Assembly (NCBI RefSeq): GCF_001816145.1
Contig: NZ_MDZB01000109.1
Location: 124,001 to 188,000, forward strand
DNA length: 64,000 nt
Direction of reading: 5' to 3'
DNA from: Hymenobacter lapidarius
GTDB lineage: Bacteria > Bacteroidota > Bacteroidia > Cytophagales > Hymenobacteraceae
The number at the start of each line of letters is the position of its first letter. Position 1 is the stretch's first letter. The translations under genes and the position numbers were made by a program. Below, piece after piece: positions 17,746-25,909 of the stretch. A model generated the notes under the pieces. The model saw only the letters and a list, made by a program, of their open reading frames with translations. It searched no databases and had not been told where the DNA came from.

Positions 17746-19254
17746 CTAGGCACCCGCCGATGGATTTTCGTCCATCAGCTTCACATTGCGAATGTCCTTC
17801 ATATTGGCCGAGCCGTAAAGGAAGCAAATCGCGGCAATGACCACCGGGTACACCAGGCCAAAATAAATGCTGTTTTCCTTGAGAAACCCGCTGGGCTGGG
17901 AAGCCGCGTAAGCCACCATGGCGGTTGAAATAAGCGGCACCAGGCCACCAAAGATGCCGTTGCCAATGTGGTACGGCACCGAGAGCGAGGTGTAGCGAAC
18001 TTTGGTTGGGAACAGCTCGACGAGGTAAGCCGCAATGGGGCCGTACACCATGGTCACGAACAGCACCAGGCAGAAAACCAGCGCTATCATGGGCAGCATC
18101 TGGTAGTCGTTGGCGACCATCACGGCGGGCACGGCCGCCACGGCGGTACCGGCTGCATCCACAGTGGCGGGGATGGCAGCGGTTTTTTCCACGGCTTGGC
18201 CCGCAAACTGCGTCAGACCGTAAAAAATCGGGAACGTAAACAGCACCCCGCACAGCATGCCGGTCATGATGATGCGCTTGCGGCCGATGCGGTCCGACAG
18301 GCTGCCGAAGTAGATGAAGAACGGGGTGGCGGCCAGCAAGGCCACGCACAGGATAATACTGGCCGGAATCTGCTCCAGCTTGAGCACCGTCTGCATGAAG
18401 AAGTAGGCGTAAAACTGCCCGGTGTACCAAATCACGCCCTGGCCCATGGTGGCCCCAAACAGGGCCAGCAACACCAAGCGGCGGTTCACAGGCTCCACGA
18501 AAGAGTCGCGCAGGGGCGACTTGCTCACGGTGCCTTCCTGCTTGGCTTTTTCAAACAAGGGCGATTCGTTCAGGCGCCGGCGGATAACGTAGGACGCTAC
18601 CAGCAGCACCGAAGAAAGCAGGAACGGAATGCGCCAGCCCCATTCCTTAAACTCGGCATCGCCCACCGTGAGCCGGGTGCCCACAATCACGGCAATGCTG
18701 ATGAAGAGGCCCACCGTAGCCGTGGTCTGAATGAAGCTTGTGTAGTAGCCGCGGCGGCTGTCGGGAGCGTGCTCCGCCACGTAGGTGGTGGCCCCGCCGT
18801 ACTCGCCGCCCAGCGCCAGGCCCTGTACCACGCGCAGCAAAAAGATGAGAATGGGCGCAGCCACGCCAATGGTGGCGTAGTTTGGAACCAGGCCAATGGC
18901 AAACGTGGAGCCGCCCATCAGAATCAGCGTCAGCAGGAAGGTGTACTTGCGCCCCACCATGTCGCCGATGCGACCGAACACCACCGCACCAAACGGCCGC
19001 ACCACAAAGCCCACCGCGAAGGCCGCCAGCGTGCTTAGCAAGGCCGCCAGCGGATTGGTTTTGGGGAAGAACTGCGTGGCAATGATGGTTGCCAACGAGC
19101 CAAAAATGTAAAAATCGTACCACTCAATGACCGTACCCACCGAAGAGGCCGTTATCACCTGCCATATTTTACTGGTAGGGGTGTTGTTGTTGTCGTGGAT
19201 AACCGCGGTACCATCCGCAGGGGGCCCAAACGTGGAGGAAGTAGTTTTTTCCAT
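17746..19254 (-). CDS. MFS transporter, metabolite:H+ symporter (ProP/ShiA-like)
   Basis: A 502-residue 12-helix secondary transporter. Family signatures are VIEWYDFYIFG in helix 1, GRIGDMVGRKYTF between helices 2 and 3, LRVVQGLALGGEYGGA in helix 4 and GSLSDRIGRKRIIM in the second half. This metabolite:H+ symporter family carries organic acids, proline/betaine and similar solutes. An unusual Ala-rich loop of about 45 residues (AIPATVDAAGTAVAA) lies between two C-terminal helices. Position between a porin and the acetate/propionate activation genes suggests carboxylate import, but the substrate is not shown by the sequence. Confidence 0.88.
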   Translation of the reverse strand: MEKTTSSTFGPPADGTAVIHDNNNTPTSKIWQVITASSVGTVIEWYDFYIFGSLATIIATQFFPKTNPLAALLSTLAAFAVGFVVRPFGAVVFGRIGDMVGRKYTFLLTLILMGGSTFAIGLVPNYATIGVAAPILIFLLRVVQGLALGGEYGGATTYVAEHAPDSRRGYYTSFIQTTATVGLFISIAVIVGTRLTVGDAEFKEWGWRIPFLLSSVLLVASYVIRRRLNESPLFEKAKQEGTVSKSPLRDSFVEPVNRRLVLLALFGATMGQGVIWYTGQFYAYFFMQTVLKLEQIPASIILCVALLAATPFFIYFGSLSDRIGRKRIIMTGMLCGVLFTFPIFYGLTQFAGQAVEKTAAIPATVDAAGTAVAAVPAVMVANDYQMLPMIALVFCLVLFVTMVYGPIAAYLVELFPTKVRYTSLSVPYHIGNGIFGGLVPLISTAMVAYAASQPSGFLKENSIYFGLVYPVVIAAICFLYGSANMKDIRNVKLMDENPSAGA

Positions 19255-19305
19255 TTTTCAAGCGAGAATGAATGATGCAGTGGATGAATCAGCTATGGTC
19301 AGGTC

Positions 19306-20853
19306 CTACAAAAACACCTGTGTCTGCATGGTGATTTCGGGGCGGTACTTAACGTTGTTGACGTTGGTAAAATCAGGCCGGGCGCGGTAGTTGATGGTGA
19401 ATTTGGCGTTGTGGCTGTCGATGTAGAAGTTGGCACCCCCATCGAAAATGTTCACGTTCTTCTGGTCGCCGGAAGCAGTCTTCAGGCCCTCGTAGCCAGC
19501 CAGTTGGTAGGCAGCATAAGGCTGCACCCGCAACTTGGGGCCCAGCAGGTTTTTGGGCATAAGGAAGCCCGCCTGGGCATAGCCCACCTGGCCGGTACCC
19601 GACTGTGGCACGGCGTTGCCACGGCGCGAAGCATCACCCGACACAATGCCGTAGCCGGGGTTGGCCAGGCCGATGAAGCGCACATGGTTCGGGCCCATGT
19701 CGAAGTTGTAATACACCCCGTAGAAGGTGAAAGCCGTGCCCGCTTCCTTATTCACCGGCGTGTCATAGAAGGCATCAAGCGACCACAGGCCGATGTCGTG
19801 CTTCTGCACGCCGTTGGCTGCGTTGTTGAATGCGGCAATGCCCGTACCAGCCGCCGAAATACCGGCCGCGTCGAGCACGTTGTTGGTAGGCCGCGACACC
19901 ATGCCGTCCTGGTTGTAGAAGAAGCCGCCGCCGAAATTCAGCACGCGCTTAGTGCCCAGGTAGGTGCCCACGTTGAAGGGCAACAGGTTGGACTCCTGGT
20001 CAAACAGCTCGTAGCTGAAGTAGCCCTGGTAGATATGGTTGGTACCCTGGGGACTGTATTGCGCGGTGTTGGTACCCCGGTTGGTGGCCGTGCTCCCTGT
20101 GCCGGTGGTAGCTCCCAGCCCCAGGGGCGTGCTGAATCCCCCCGTTTGGTTGGTCAGGAATGATTCGTTCACGCTCAGCGCGTAGTCGAGCTTGCCCACC
20201 CGGCCCTTGGCGTAGGCGCCTATGCCCCGGGCAAACTGGTCGATGGCCTCGATGGTGGGCCAGTTCGTGACCGGCGCGTCCATGGCCAGGTAGTTGAGGG
20301 TGCTCGACCGCGTCATGCGCGAAAGGCCGTTCTGGTAGTGCATGCCGGTGCCCAGGCTCAGGTACTTGTTCACCTTGAACTCCACTACCGCCTCGTGCAC
20401 AAACAGCTGCGGTTTCTTGCCGTCGACGCCGGGCGCAACGCCGCCGCTCACGGCCGTCTGGTTGTTGATACCAAAGTGCGTGTATACTAGAAAACGCGGG
20501 TTGAGCTGGGCCAGAATGATGGCGCGCGAGCGGCGCAGTGCAAAGTCGAACTGGCTGTCCTGCGGCTTGCCGGCAGCCCGCGTGGTGCCGGTATTATTCT
20601 CCGTGTAGCGGGCGTACACCTGGTGCCAGGTAATGAAACGGAGGTACTTAGAGCCGTCGGCCGAGATGTTTACCTTCATGCCCGGCCCGTAGGGGACCGA
20701 TTCGGTGGCAACTACCGGCGCGGATGGTGCGACCGGCTCGGCGGGTGGTGGTACCGGCTGGCTGCCGGCTGGCGGCGGCTGCACTTGCGCCGTAGCGGCG
20801 GTGGCGGCCAGCATCAGGCCGCTCAGGGCCAAAGCGTAGCGAGAAGTTCGCAT
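19306..20853 (-). CDS. outer-membrane porin
   Basis: A 515-residue secreted beta-barrel protein. A signal peptide (ALALSGLMLAATAATAQ) is followed by a Pro-rich segment, then alternating aromatic strands beginning KVNISADGSKYLRFITWHQV and FDFALRRSRAIILAQLNPRF, as in phosphate-selective porin-like barrels of Bacteroidetes. The last residue of the final strand is aromatic/hydrophobic (TMQTQVFL). It lies 50 bases upstream of the MFS gene on the same strand, forming a likely outer-plus-inner membrane uptake pair. Confidence 0.8.
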   Translation of the reverse strand: MRTSRYALALSGLMLAATAATAQVQPPPAGSQPVPPPAEPVAPSAPVVATESVPYGPGMKVNISADGSKYLRFITWHQVYARYTENNTGTTRAAGKPQDSQFDFALRRSRAIILAQLNPRFLVYTHFGINNQTAVSGGVAPGVDGKKPQLFVHEAVVEFKVNKYLSLGTGMHYQNGLSRMTRSSTLNYLAMDAPVTNWPTIEAIDQFARGIGAYAKGRVGKLDYALSVNESFLTNQTGGFSTPLGLGATTGTGSTATNRGTNTAQYSPQGTNHIYQGYFSYELFDQESNLLPFNVGTYLGTKRVLNFGGGFFYNQDGMVSRPTNNVLDAAGISAAGTGIAAFNNAANGVQKHDIGLWSLDAFYDTPVNKEAGTAFTFYGVYYNFDMGPNHVRFIGLANPGYGIVSGDASRRGNAVPQSGTGQVGYAQAGFLMPKNLLGPKLRVQPYAAYQLAGYEGLKTASGDQKNVNIFDGGANFYIDSHNAKFTINYRARPDFTNVNNVKYRPEITMQTQVFL

Positions 20854-21004
20854 AAGCGGAAAGAGGTTAGTTAGGGTGGGAACTGGCCAAATCAGGGAGG
20901 CGCACGCACCACCACCGATTTAGCAAGTCCTAAATAGCACCCGCCTTGCCCCGTAAGCTACCCGGCAGTGGTCGTTTTGCTAAACGCCTATAGCCCGCTA
21001 CCTC

Positions 21005-21427
21005 CTACCCGGCCCGGAACCGCTCCCAGCGAATCACCATGAACTTGTCGCCCAGCTCCGTCACCACCATGCCGGCGCCTTTCAAATTGCTGGGCACCTG
21101 GAAAAACGCGGCCAGCTCGGCCTGGCTCATGATTTTATAGGTGGGGTGGTAATCGGTTTGGCGCGGCGCGCGCACCCCGTATTTCTTCACCCAGTTCATC
21201 ACGCTCACGTGGCTCACGCCCAGCAGCCGCTCAATCTCGCGGTAGCTCACCCCTTCAATGTATAGCTGCAACGCCTTAATGACGTAGTAGGTATCTACTT
21301 CGCGGCCAATTTTGGCCACCGTGTAGTGGTAGCCACACGCCCGGCACTTGAACCGCTGCCGGTTGTTCACCACCCCACTTTTGGTGGCTTCCGATGATTC
21401 GCATTTGGGGCAGACCGGAGCAGTCAT
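21005..21427 (-). CDS. IS1-type zinc-ribbon/HTH protein (InsA-like), standalone
   Basis: A 140-residue protein with an N-terminal zinc ribbon (CPKCESSEATKSG ... FKCRACGYHY) and a helix-turn-helix (VSYREIERLLGVSHVSVMNWVKKYG) that match the InsA part of IS1-type transposases. The C-terminal 45 residues (SQAELAAFFQ ... MVVTELGDKFMVIRW) are not InsA-like and no DDE catalytic domain follows on either side. It therefore looks like a domesticated DNA-binding regulator rather than an active element. No terminal inverted repeats were found around it. The target is unknown. Confidence 0.75.
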   Translation of the reverse strand: MTAPVCPKCESSEATKSGVVNNRQRFKCRACGYHYTVAKIGREVDTYYVIKALQLYIEGVSYREIERLLGVSHVSVMNWVKKYGVRAPRQTDYHPTYKIMSQAELAAFFQVPSNLKGAGMVVTELGDKFMVIRWERFRAG

Positions 21428-21597
21428 GAGGCGGTTATTAGCACGGGAGATGGGTAAAGCTACAGCTATTAAGCAAACATATACCTATTTAGCAAATAAT
21501 CAGGTATTCGGAAAGATTAAAATATTCCAGCTTGGGCAGTAAAAGGCAGTTCTCGACCCGGCAAATCCTCATACCATATTGTAATTAATTGGTTAAC

Positions 21598-21685
21598 GGA
21601 GTAGAGACGCACCCTTGCGTCTCGTCGTTGAACGATACATGCCAAACAGCGCAGACGATAAGACGCAAGGATGCATCTCTACTCC
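21598..21685. repeat. REP-like nested inverted repeat (GTAGAGACGCA family)
   Basis: Two inverted arms (21598 onward, and ending at 21685) share about 26 of 32 positions. Each arm is itself a palindrome (GAGACGCA-cccT-TGCGTCTC), so the unit resembles a pair of REP hairpins. The same core occurs inside the MITE at 33786-33958. It occupies much of the 329-base spacer 21428-21756, which otherwise holds no recognised gene. Confidence 0.7.
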
Positions 21686-21714
21686 GGCCCCACGCCTGAA
21701 CGACCAATGCCCTC

Positions 21715-21722
21715 TAGCTTTG
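21715..21722 (+). promoter_or_regulatory. possible -7 element for the flavin reductase-like gene
   Basis: TAGCTTTG fits TAnnTTTG and lies 34 bases before the ATG at 21757. No clear -33 element is present, so confidence is low. Confidence 0.35.
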
Positions 21723-21756
21723 ACTATTCAAGCCGTTACCACGCCCCTAGCCCGTT

Positions 21757-22689
21757 ATGTCAACTTCTGAGCCCACTTTTCACTCCATCACTCCCGCCGA
21801 CCTCAAGCCCAGCGAGTGGCACCCCTTTATGGTGGGCGCGGTGGCCCCTCGGCCAGTGGCCTTTGCAAGCACCGTAGATGCCAACGGACGCGTGAACCTC
21901 AGCCCCTACAGTTTCTTCAACGCCTTTAGCTCCAACCCGCCCATCCTGGTGTTTTCGCCGGCCAACCGGGTGCGCGACAATACCCAAAAGCATACCCTGC
22001 AGAACGTGCGCGAGGTGGCCGAAGTCGTCATCAACATCTGCGACTTTGCCATGGTGGAGCAGATGTCATTGGCCAGCACCGAGTACGAGAAGGGTGTGAA
22101 CGAATTCACCAAAGCGGGCCTCACAGAGCTGGCCTCGGAACTGGTGCGGCCGCCGCGCGTGGCCGAGGCTCCGGCCGCCTTTGAGTGCGTGGTGGAGCAG
22201 GTGATTGAGCTGGGCCAGAACAACGGCGCCGGCAACCTCATTATCTGCCGGGTGGTGCGGGCCCACTTCCGGCACGACATCCTGCTGCCCGACGCCACCG
22301 GCATCGACCCGTTCCGGCTCGACGCCGTGGCTCGCCTCGGCGGCGACTGGTACTGCCGGGCCAGCGGCGCCAGCCTCTTCGAAGTGCCCAAGCCCAACCG
22401 CCACATCGGTATCGGCATCGACCAGCTGCCCGAGCACCTCCGCAACAGCGACGTGCTCACCGGCAACGAGCTGGGCCGCCTGGCCAACATCGAGCGTAGC
22501 GCCCTCCCCACACCAGCGCAAGTCGAGGAATTCAACACCGAGCCGATGGTGGCCTACCTCCGCAATAAACACCGCGACGATGCCCCGGAACTGAAGGAGC
22601 AGCTGCTGCAGTTGGGCCGCCAGTTTCTGGCCGAAGGGCGCTTGGTAGAGGCATGGAAGGTACTGCTTAACAATGAAATAGAGCGGTAA
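21757..22689 (+). CDS. flavin reductase-like (DIM6/NTAB) flavoprotein
   Basis: A 310-residue cytoplasmic protein with the FMN-binding split-barrel of the flavin reductase-like family: PFMVGAVAPRPVAFASTVDANG, NLSPYSFFNAFSSNPP and NICDFAMVEQMSLASTEYEKG. The C-terminal 80 residues extend beyond the usual domain. Members bind FMN and often act in reduction or hydroxylation of aromatics; the substrate here is unknown. It is a single gene, with an IS1-type regulator divergent upstream and stress protein remnants downstream. Confidence 0.85.
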   Translation: MSTSEPTFHSITPADLKPSEWHPFMVGAVAPRPVAFASTVDANGRVNLSPYSFFNAFSSNPPILVFSPANRVRDNTQKHTLQNVREVAEVVINICDFAMVEQMSLASTEYEKGVNEFTKAGLTELASELVRPPRVAEAPAAFECVVEQVIELGQNNGAGNLIICRVVRAHFRHDILLPDATGIDPFRLDAVARLGGDWYCRASGASLFEVPKPNRHIGIGIDQLPEHLRNSDVLTGNELGRLANIERSALPTPAQVEEFNTEPMVAYLRNKHRDDAPELKEQLLQLGRQFLAEGRLVEAWKVLLNNEIER

Positions 22690-22693
22690 CACC

Positions 22694-22712
22694 TAGAAGC
22701 TGTTTGCGTTAG
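22694..22712 (+). repeat. solo copy of the MITE terminal repeat
   Basis: TAGAAGCTGTTTGCGTTAG differs by one base from the rightward-facing end of the MITE at 33786-33958 (GAAGCTGTTTGAGTTAG). No matching inverted end lies within the next kilobase, so it is probably a relic end. It sits directly upstream of universal stress protein remnants. Confidence 0.5.
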
Positions 22713-22940
22713 CAAAATGGTCGGGCTGAGCCCAGTAACCCTACCGCCTGCATGGTGCTGGAACTTCTTTTGGTAAAAATCAAAGATTAGGATAATTTCC
22801 GTTATGCCATTGGGGGCGGCGCGTGACGAACCTTGGGCCGAGCCGGTTACGTTCGCAAGGCGTCGGCCGGAGTTAGCAGCCCGGCCGGTCCGCGCAACTC
22901 CGCGGACCGCTGCGGAAGCTGTTGCCCCAGGCCGCGCCGG

Positions 22941-23144
22941 GGGGCACTCTACGGCGATGCCGACCACGACCCGGCCGCCGTAGTGCTGCGCGCCGTGGCC
23001 GAGGAGCAGCCCGATTTGCTGATTCTCATTGCCCGGCCCCGCAGCTTTTTGGGCCGGCTGTTTCATCGCAGCGTCACGGCGCAGGTGCTGCTGCTGCCCG
23101 CCAACGCCCCGAACCAGCCCGACTACATGCCGCCGATGAGCTAA
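22941..23144 (+). pseudogene. universal stress protein C-terminal remnant 1
   Basis: The frame ALYGDADHDPAAVVLRAV followed by EEQPDLLILIARPRSFLG and RLFHRSVTAQVLLLP aligns with the last 60 residues of the intact UspA-like protein at 23357-24178 (DLIVLLARQRSYFSELFHRS). The N-terminal three quarters are missing; upstream sequence to 22713 gives no recognisable UspA core. Non-functional remnant. Confidence 0.65.
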
Positions 23145-23149
23145 CTAAC

Positions 23150-23353
23150 CGGGCCGCCATGCTGGCCGGGCAGCGCAGTGCTCTCAGTGCGTTATTCCAA
23201 CCTAGCGTCACGGCCCAGCGCCTGTCATCCTGCCCCGTACCGGTGCTGGTGGTGCCCACGGCGGCGGCAGTTACCTTTACCGAAACGCTTGGCTTCGGTG
23301 CCGTCGCCGGCTATGCCACCACCGCACTCACCGGCCACACGCCGGCTTCCTGA
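23150..23353 (+). pseudogene. universal stress protein C-terminal remnant 2
   Basis: MLAGQRSALSALFQPSVTAQ followed by RLSSCPVPVLVVPT matches the C-terminal end of the intact neighbour (LARQRSYFSELFHRSVTARL then LQTCPVPVLVLPT). It is in another frame from remnant 1 and abuts the intact gene three bases later. The two remnants and the intact gene look like a decayed tandem array. Confidence 0.65.
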
Positions 23354-23356
23354 CGC

Positions 23357-24178
23357 ATGACGCCCCTGAAACCCCTGACATTTGTTGCCTTTGCCGAGGA
23401 TTCGGCGGCACCGAACCCCTGCCTGTGCTATGCCAGCACCCTGGCCCAAAGCGTGAACGGCCAGGTACTACAGTTGCGCGTGAGCGGACAATCGGGGACG
23501 ACGCCCGGTACGCTGACGGCATTTCCCTTCGTGCCCGATAACCAGCAGTGCCAAACCAAGGCTGCCGAACCAGCCAGGGCCGCCCATGTGCTTCCGGAAC
23601 TGCTGCCTGCCCTGGTGCAGGAATTGGCCGACCGGCACCACCCGCTTATGTTTGTGGTAAGCCAAGGTCTCCCTGAAAATGCCGGGGACGAGCAAGTAGT
23701 TGACACTTGTGCCGACCTGCTGCAGACTACTTACCCCGTGCTGGTACTCCCCCTGGCAACCCCCACAGACCAGGTGCCGCGCCGCATCCTGATTGCCGCC
23801 GACCGCGAACCGTTCCGACTGGCAGCCAATAGCTTGCCCCTACGTCAGCTACTGGCCCTGCCCCGTACCAAAACCATGATTGTGCACGTGGAGGGCGTGC
23901 TCGAAGACGGCCTGGGCTACGGCCTGGCCGAGAAAGCTGTGCTAAGCAGCCGCCTTCTCGATGGCTTGCCCGCTCCGGAGCTACACAAATATGAATACGG
24001 CAATTATGCCCATGGCCTGCTGGCCGCCGTGCAAGACACCCGCGCCGACCTGATAGTGTTGCTGGCCCGGCAGCGCAGCTACTTCAGTGAGTTGTTTCAC
24101 CGCAGCGTCACAGCGCGGCTCCTGCAAACTTGCCCCGTACCGGTGCTGGTGCTGCCTACGGACCCCCGCCGCATCTGA
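23357..24178 (+). CDS. universal stress protein (UspA-like, tandem domain)
   Basis: A 273-residue cytoplasmic protein with two degenerate Usp folds. The second half is clear: VPRRILIAADREPF, a middle with HVEGVLEDGL, and the C-terminal RADLIVLLARQRSYFSEL, FHRSVTARLLQTCPVPVLVL that ends Bacteroidetes Usp proteins. The glycine-rich ATP-binding motif G-2x-G-9x-G-S/T is not evident (the place is taken by ARQRSYFSELFHRS), so it is probably not an ATP-binding type. Preceded by two Usp remnants and located in a stress-type neighbourhood. Confidence 0.8.
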   Translation: MTPLKPLTFVAFAEDSAAPNPCLCYASTLAQSVNGQVLQLRVSGQSGTTPGTLTAFPFVPDNQQCQTKAAEPARAAHVLPELLPALVQELADRHHPLMFVVSQGLPENAGDEQVVDTCADLLQTTYPVLVLPLATPTDQVPRRILIAADREPFRLAANSLPLRQLLALPRTKTMIVHVEGVLEDGLGYGLAEKAVLSSRLLDGLPAPELHKYEYGNYAHGLLAAVQDTRADLIVLLARQRSYFSELFHRSVTARLLQTCPVPVLVLPTDPRRI

Positions 24179-24440
24179 ATAATCGCCCGGCAACCACTTC
24201 ATGCGCACTTTCGCAGTGCTTTTGAGAACGTTGGCATTGCTCAAAACAGCGGGCTCCACCGAGTGCCTCAATCTAAACAGGAACAACCCGGCCGGGCATC
24301 TTCATGATTTATAAATAGTTATTGACACGCAATTGGTCTGCCAGCAGAAACCTTATCAGCCACGCCTTTTGCCCTTGCCCGACACACTGCCCCCGCCGGG
24401 CTATACTGAAGCTGCCGTAACAGCCGCCCACGCCTGCCTC

Positions 24441-25112
24441 CTAGTTCTCCTTGGGGTGGTCAGCATTCAGGGCTTCGAAGCCGGATGCAACGGCGAATAG
24501 CTTCTCGTCGATGGCGCTTTGATGCCTGCGGTGGTACTGGTGGGCCAGCTCGCCCAATAGCCCGTCGATGCTTTTTTCGGCCCGTTGCATGGCTCGTAGG
24601 CGGCTGGCGGTTTCGCTGGCCAGCGACTCGGCGCAGGCCCGGAACAGGGAAACAAACAGAAACTCCCCGACAAGGGCCCACAGCGTAAAAACCTGCCCGC
24701 CGGCTACCTGAGGCTGCGATTTCGTAGGCCAGTGCAAGGCCTGCGGCTCCTGTTTCCATTGCGCATCCAGCGGCAACAGGCGCTGACACACCGGCGCGTA
24801 CCCCGTGGCCTCCCGGGGCCGATTGTGGAAGATGTAGGAGGCAGTCAGGCTCCCGTTATCAAGGGCTTCCTGCGATTTCAGCAGAATCTGCGCTACCAAC
24901 GGCGTGGTGGCCGTGATGGCCGTGGGCACCAGAAAATGCGTGGTTACGGGCAGGCCCACGTCGGTTAGCAGGTGCCGCACCCGTTCGCCTACGGTCCAGA
25001 GCTGCCCACTGCCCGGCAGGGCGCCGCCGGTGACGCAGTGCGCGGCCCACAGAAATTGCAGGGAGCTGTCCATAGAATTAGCAGAAGTACTGGCCCGAAT
25101 AAAGCCCACCAC
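24441..25112 (-). CDS. orphan F-type ATPase gamma-subunit-like protein, N-terminally truncated
   Basis: A 223-residue frame. The C-terminal half matches the gamma subunit of F-type (N-ATPase-like) rotary ATPases: FLFVSLFRACAESLASETAS, RLRAMQRAEKSIDGLLGEL and the closing IDEKLFAVASGFEAL. The middle GQLWTVGERVRHLLTDVGLP fits the gamma Rossmann-like domain. The N-terminal coiled helix that every working gamma needs is absent; no matching segment is found upstream to 25260. No other ATPase subunit is near. The start is uncertain (GTG at 25112 or ATG at 25073). Most likely a remnant, though a repurposed protein is possible. The spacer 24179-24440 holds nothing recognised. Confidence 0.6.
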   Translation of the reverse strand: MVGFIRASTSANSMDSSLQFLWAAHCVTGGALPGSGQLWTVGERVRHLLTDVGLPVTTHFLVPTAITATTPLVAQILLKSQEALDNGSLTASYIFHNRPREATGYAPVCQRLLPLDAQWKQEPQALHWPTKSQPQVAGGQVFTLWALVGEFLFVSLFRACAESLASETASRLRAMQRAEKSIDGLLGELAHQYHRRHQSAIDEKLFAVASGFEALNADHPKEN

Positions 25113-25261
25113 AAGAGTACGGCCCTCCCAGCCCCGCAGCCTTGACGAAAGTCATCCCGATGGCTTGTCGTTGGACAAGGTTCTTGCTGTTGCTGGGCAT
25201 TGGACGTGTGCCTGGCAACCCGGGCTAGTCAGGCCGGGTGTGGCCCTACTTGCCGGCACGG

Positions 25262-25603
25262 CTATTTCCCGGCCTCCTCCAGCTTACTGAGCAGCAGAGC
25301 CGCCATCAACTCGCCTTCGGGCAGGCCCTGCTGGCGCCACAGCTCGGCACCCTCGCGCAGGAGCACGAAGGCGGGCACGCCCTGCCCCTCGAAGGCATGC
25401 ACCACGGCGGGGTGGCTGCCTTCGTCCACTTTCAGGACGTGAATAGCCGAGCCGAGCCGGAGTTGCAAGCCGTGCAGCAGCCGGTTGGTGGCCGTGCGCG
25501 CGAGCTGGCTTTCCTGCTGGACGCCGGAACCCACGGTGGGCAGCAACACCAGCAACATGGCGGGGTGCGCGGGCAGCAGGGGAAAAATGGCGGGGAGGAA
25601 CAT
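25262..25603 (-). CDS. thioredoxin-like protein without CxxC
   Basis: A 113-residue protein whose second half reads IHVLKVDEGSHPAVVHAFEG, QGVPAFVLLREGAELWRQQG and a final amphipathic helix: the beta-alpha-beta end of a thioredoxin fold with the cis-Pro (VPAF). The active-site CxxC is missing and the region before it is hydrophobic (AMLLVLLPTVGSG). Without cysteines it cannot do disulfide exchange; a binding role is possible. It lies in the stress region next to the gamma-like fragment on the same strand. Confidence 0.65.
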   Translation of the reverse strand: MFLPAIFPLLPAHPAMLLVLLPTVGSGVQQESQLARTATNRLLHGLQLRLGSAIHVLKVDEGSHPAVVHAFEGQGVPAFVLLREGAELWRQQGLPEGELMAALLLSKLEEAGK

Positions 25604-25909
25604 GAGCCAGTGGTGAGCGGCACAGTGACAGACAGCAAACTCATCGGATAAGTAGCTGTAAAATTACCTGCCTTCCCCACCGGCTCTTATGATGCACGTC
25701 AGGAAGCTGGGGTGACGTTTGTCAAGTCCGGTGGCGTAAGTTCGCGGTGCCTGCTGTCTTGAGGGCTTTCGCACCGCGACGTAACCGGCCGTCCTTAATT
25801 ACACAACGGTTTAGGCCCAATAAGCTGAATGTGAAGAAGAAAGCCAAGGTCCGGCTGAAGGCCCACGCTAATGGCTGAAAGCCAGTGGCTTATTACTTAA
25901 CACGTCCCC
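25604..25909. other. spacer with no recognised feature
   Basis: About 300 bases between the thioredoxin-like gene and the PAS kinase, which are divergent. No gene, repeat or clear promoter was found; control sequences for both flanking genes are expected here. Confidence 0.4.
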
